Assembly: GCA_933226995.1 (NCBI GenBank)
Contig: CAKOFP010000204.1
Coordinates: forward strand, 1-6,317
Source of the DNA: Candidatus Nitrosopolaris rasttigaisensis
GTDB lineage: Archaea > Thermoproteota > Nitrososphaeria > Nitrososphaerales > Nitrososphaeraceae
Length of the DNA stretch: 6,317 nt
Direction: 5' to 3'
Shown here piece after piece: positions 5,007-6,317 of this stretch (within the stretch, counting starts at the first letter, position 1; every line of letters begins with the position of its first letter). Below the pieces are notes generated by a model. That model did not search any database, had not been told where the DNA came from, and saw only the letters and a program-made list of their open reading frames with translations. The position numbers were made by a program, and so were the translations under genes.

Positions 5007-5261
5007 CTAAAGATTATTTGCTCTTGAAAATTTTATCTCCATTCCAACTTTGGATCTAACATCCAACTCGTTAACATCATCACTTGTAAGAGGAAGTACA
5101 GAAATATTTTCGCTTGAACAAATTGGACAAGAGTTTGTACCGTGCACATTTCCTTCTCCTGATCTAAGGATGGTTGCACTCCAAAAACAGGATTCACAAA
5201 GCGCAAACTGACAGTTTGTTGCATAAGGGCTTTTCACTTGAGGGCTAACTGGATAATACAT
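5007..5261 (-). CDS. Small CxxC/CxxC zinc-ribbon protein
   Basis: Predicted protein of 84 residues with two Cys pairs, CQFALCESCFWSATIL (17-32, ligands C22 and C25) and SCPICSSENISVLPL (44-58, ligands C45 and C48), 20 residues apart. This is the layout of a single four-Cys zinc ribbon. The ALCESCFW...CPxC...ISVLPL arrangement resembles small hypothetical proteins of ammonia-oxidising archaea. The C-terminal tail is charged and shows no second domain. The start is the ATG at 5259-5261. A TATA-like TTTATGAA (5286-5293, minus strand) lies about 28 nt upstream, again suggesting a leaderless mRNA. The B-box-like gene follows 45 bases downstream on the same strand. Its role is unknown; nucleic-acid or protein binding is the usual role of such ribbons. 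Confidence 0.72.
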   Translation of the reverse strand: MYYPVSPQVKSPYATNCQFALCESCFWSATILRSGEGNVHGTNSCPICSSENISVLPLTSDDVNELDVRSKVGMEIKFSRANNL

Positions 5262-5285
5262 TTCGTTGTTAACTTAGCAATATCT

Positions 5286-5293
5286 TTCATAAA
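5286..5293 (-). promoter_or_regulatory. Candidate TATA box for the CxxC/CxxC zinc-ribbon gene
   Basis: TTTATGAA on the minus strand, centred about 28 nt upstream of the ATG at 5261. The spacing fits, but the sequence is only a fair match to an archaeal TATA box. Confidence 0.3.
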
Positions 5294-5304
5294 TCAATTG
5301 CCTA

Positions 5305-5442
5305 ATGAAAGTTCATAGAATAACTGATTCTATATTGAGATATGCTGCTCTTAATACTTCATATCGGAAAAATTTTCTTCCTAGATTACTAGTTGAAAAT
5401 ACATCCCGCATCACTGGGTTGAGTGTTAATCTCAATAGCTGA
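5305..5442 (+). CDS. Possible small ORF, 45 residues
   Basis: ATG to TGA, reading MKVHRITDSILRYAALNTSY and then RKNFLPRLLVENTSRITGLS and VNLNS. The composition is plausible for a basic helical peptide, but there is no recognisable domain and no clear TATA box at the right distance. The 18-bp direct repeat lies inside it and encodes DSILR. In the other repeat copy the same phase also lies in a short open frame (4524-4595) and gives DSILR again, so both could be pieces of one decayed family. It diverges from the zinc-ribbon gene starting at 5261. It is equally likely to be non-coding. Confidence 0.2.
   Translation: MKVHRITDSILRYAALNTSYRKNFLPRLLVENTSRITGLSVNLNS
5324..5341 (+). repeat. 18-bp direct repeat, copy 2
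   Basis: Exact second copy of the sequence at 4555-4572, in the same orientation, 769 bases further on. Confidence 0.7.
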
Positions 5443-5748
5443 TCATTTACTCAATTGTCAACCTAAAATGACGCTATGGAGCCGTACCTTCAATTCGCTA
5501 CATTTTTTTTTCACATAATGATGACTACAGATTCGCGCCCGGTGGATTGATATTTAGTGTGTTTACATCAAAACTGCAACAACCTTCTTTTAGTCTAAAT
5601 TCTAAATAGTATGGTAAAGCTGAGCCAAGTCTCAAAAGATAGCAGAATAGTTGTAAAGTTGCTCCTTTAACGCGTTGGACAGGTAGTATTGACACATAGT
5701 CGTTAGATCATAGAAACAATAGATCTACAAATAATATTACGAGCAGCG

Positions 5749-5756
5749 TTTAATAC
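5749..5756 (+). promoter_or_regulatory. Candidate TATA box for the winged-helix gene
   Basis: TTTAATAC, centred about 30 nt upstream of the ATG at 5783. The spacing suits a leaderless or nearly leaderless transcript beginning at that ATG. Confidence 0.35.
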
Positions 5757-5782
5757 TTGAAGATCGCACTTTTGTCACAAGA

Positions 5783-6058
5783 ATGGTTATCATGAATATA
5801 TATGACATTGAAACCATTCAACAACAAACGAAGTATCGAAACACGGTCGATATAATGGCGGTTATCTTAAGTATCGTAATTAGAGGAGAAGGAACCAAAA
5901 GAGGTATTGCGCATGGCGCTAATTTATCATTCTCAAAAGTGAAACAATACCTGTTGTTGTTATTAGATACCGATCTGCTAACAATAGAACAAGAAAAAGA
6001 ATCAATTTATAAAATTACTCAGAAGGCTATACACTTCTTACACCTTACGAGCACCTAA
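5783..6058 (+). CDS. Winged helix-turn-helix DNA-binding protein
   Basis: Predicted protein of 91 residues that looks like a single archaeal winged-helix domain, probably a transcription regulator. Helix 1 is YRNTVDIMAVILSIVIRG (18-35), the helix-turn-helix is TKRGIAHGANLSFSKVKQYL (38-57), with recognition helix SFSKVKQYLLLLLDTDLLT, and the wing is IEQEKESIYKITQKAIHFL (68-86). The pattern NLSFxxxxxYLxxLxxxxLL...YxITxKxxxFL is typical of the small HTH_45/ArnR1-like regulators that are abundant in thaumarchaea. No sensor domain is present. The start is the ATG at 5783; a second ATG at 5792 would give MNIYDIET and cannot be excluded, but the TATA-like element at 5749-5756 is better spaced for the first. 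Its targets are unknown; the long upstream gap could hold its own operator. Confidence 0.8.
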   Translation: MVIMNIYDIETIQQQTKYRNTVDIMAVILSIVIRGEGTKRGIAHGANLSFSKVKQYLLLLLDTDLLTIEQEKESIYKITQKAIHFLHLTST

Positions 6059-6317
6059 ATGAGATGATAAAATATCCTATGAAATGATATAAAAATTAAT
6101 AGCTTGGTTAAATCGAGATAGATATATCTTCTTTCTCTTCACCTTATAAAATTAGCTTGACATTGTTGTAATGATGAAGTTACAATCACTTGCCAATAAA
6201 AGTAAAGCACGGTTCTGAATCAATGGGTGTGTACATGAACAATACGGACTATTACCAGGCGAATAAATCGCTAGTTCTCAGTTCTCACGGCTAAGTGCAC
6301 AGGATTGGAACCTAAAC
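6059..6317. other. Intergenic tail of the window
   Basis: There is no gene I can support. It has a T/C-rich stretch after AGATATATCT (about 6121-6141) that could end the winged-helix transcript, a small inverted repeat TTGTAA/TTACAA (6166-6186), and a 23-codon frame at 6223-6294 reading MGVYMNNTDYYQANKSLVLS. A loose box C/D-like arrangement lies at 6161-6225. Confidence 0.3.

Larger units (their letters stand above)
5262..5782. other. Long gene-poor region
   Basis: About 520 bases without a convincing gene. It contains the second copy of the 18-bp repeat, a 45-codon plus-strand frame (5305-5442), a run of nine T (5503-5511) that could end plus-strand transcripts, and several short imperfect inverted repeats. 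Bases 5512-5740 show nothing I can interpret on either strand. Confidence 0.4.

Noticed and set aside
5033..5224. 63-codon minus-strand frame
   Set aside because: Lies entirely inside the CxxC/CxxC zinc-ribbon gene in another phase and lacks its motif pattern.
5512..5530. ATGATGA box C-like motif
   Set aside because: No CTGA box D and no closing stem within a suitable distance.
1..6317. tRNA genes or a CRISPR array
   Set aside because: No T-arm (GTTCRA-type) motif with a matching cloverleaf and no regularly spaced repeats were seen on either strand.

Overview
The window looks like chromosomal, accessory-type DNA from an ammonia-oxidising archaeon of the Thaumarchaeota/Nitrososphaeria, most likely Nitrososphaerales and possibly Nitrosocosmicus-like. 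This is inferred from AT-rich sequence, single-domain response regulators, tiny zinc-ribbon proteins, a stand-alone winged-helix protein, and TATA boxes about 27 nt upstream of start codons (leaderless style) rather than Shine-Dalgarno sites. The genus is not proven.

Layout. Bases 1-896 hold the 3' part of a PHP-domain phosphoesterase gene (+) whose start lies outside the window. Bases 982-1319 hold a decayed, frameshifted C-terminal piece of a short-chain dehydrogenase (+). Bases 1320-1834 have no convincing gene but contain an 18-bp perfect palindrome and a stop-interrupted, protein-like frame on the minus strand. Bases 1835-2257 hold a CheY-like receiver gene (+) cut by one in-frame TAA before the conserved Lys-Pro segment, followed by a strong hairpin. 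After a gap with an operator-like inverted repeat comes a two-gene unit (2616-3130, +): a membrane-anchored zinc-ribbon protein and a double zinc-ribbon protein, coupled by an ATGA overlap.

From 3359 to 5261 the recognised genes are on the minus strand: a nucleoside 2-deoxyribosyltransferase-like enzyme, a small helix-hairpin-helix-like protein with a well-placed TATA box, a B-box-like zinc-finger protein and a CxxC/CxxC zinc-ribbon protein. Between the last three lie a fragment resembling a degraded 5S rRNA (about 4465-4550, +) and two exact copies of an 18-bp sequence (4555-4572 and 5324-5341). Bases 5262-5782 are almost empty. A winged-helix regulator (5783-6058, +) follows, and the last 260 bases contain no gene I can support.

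No single pathway joins these genes. The region is a mix of small regulatory or nucleic-acid-binding proteins and decaying genes. The most interesting items are the coupled zinc-ribbon pair with an apparent A-tract frameshift at its start, the 5S-like remnant, the 18-bp repeats bracketing the two minus-strand zinc-protein genes, and the interrupted response regulator.
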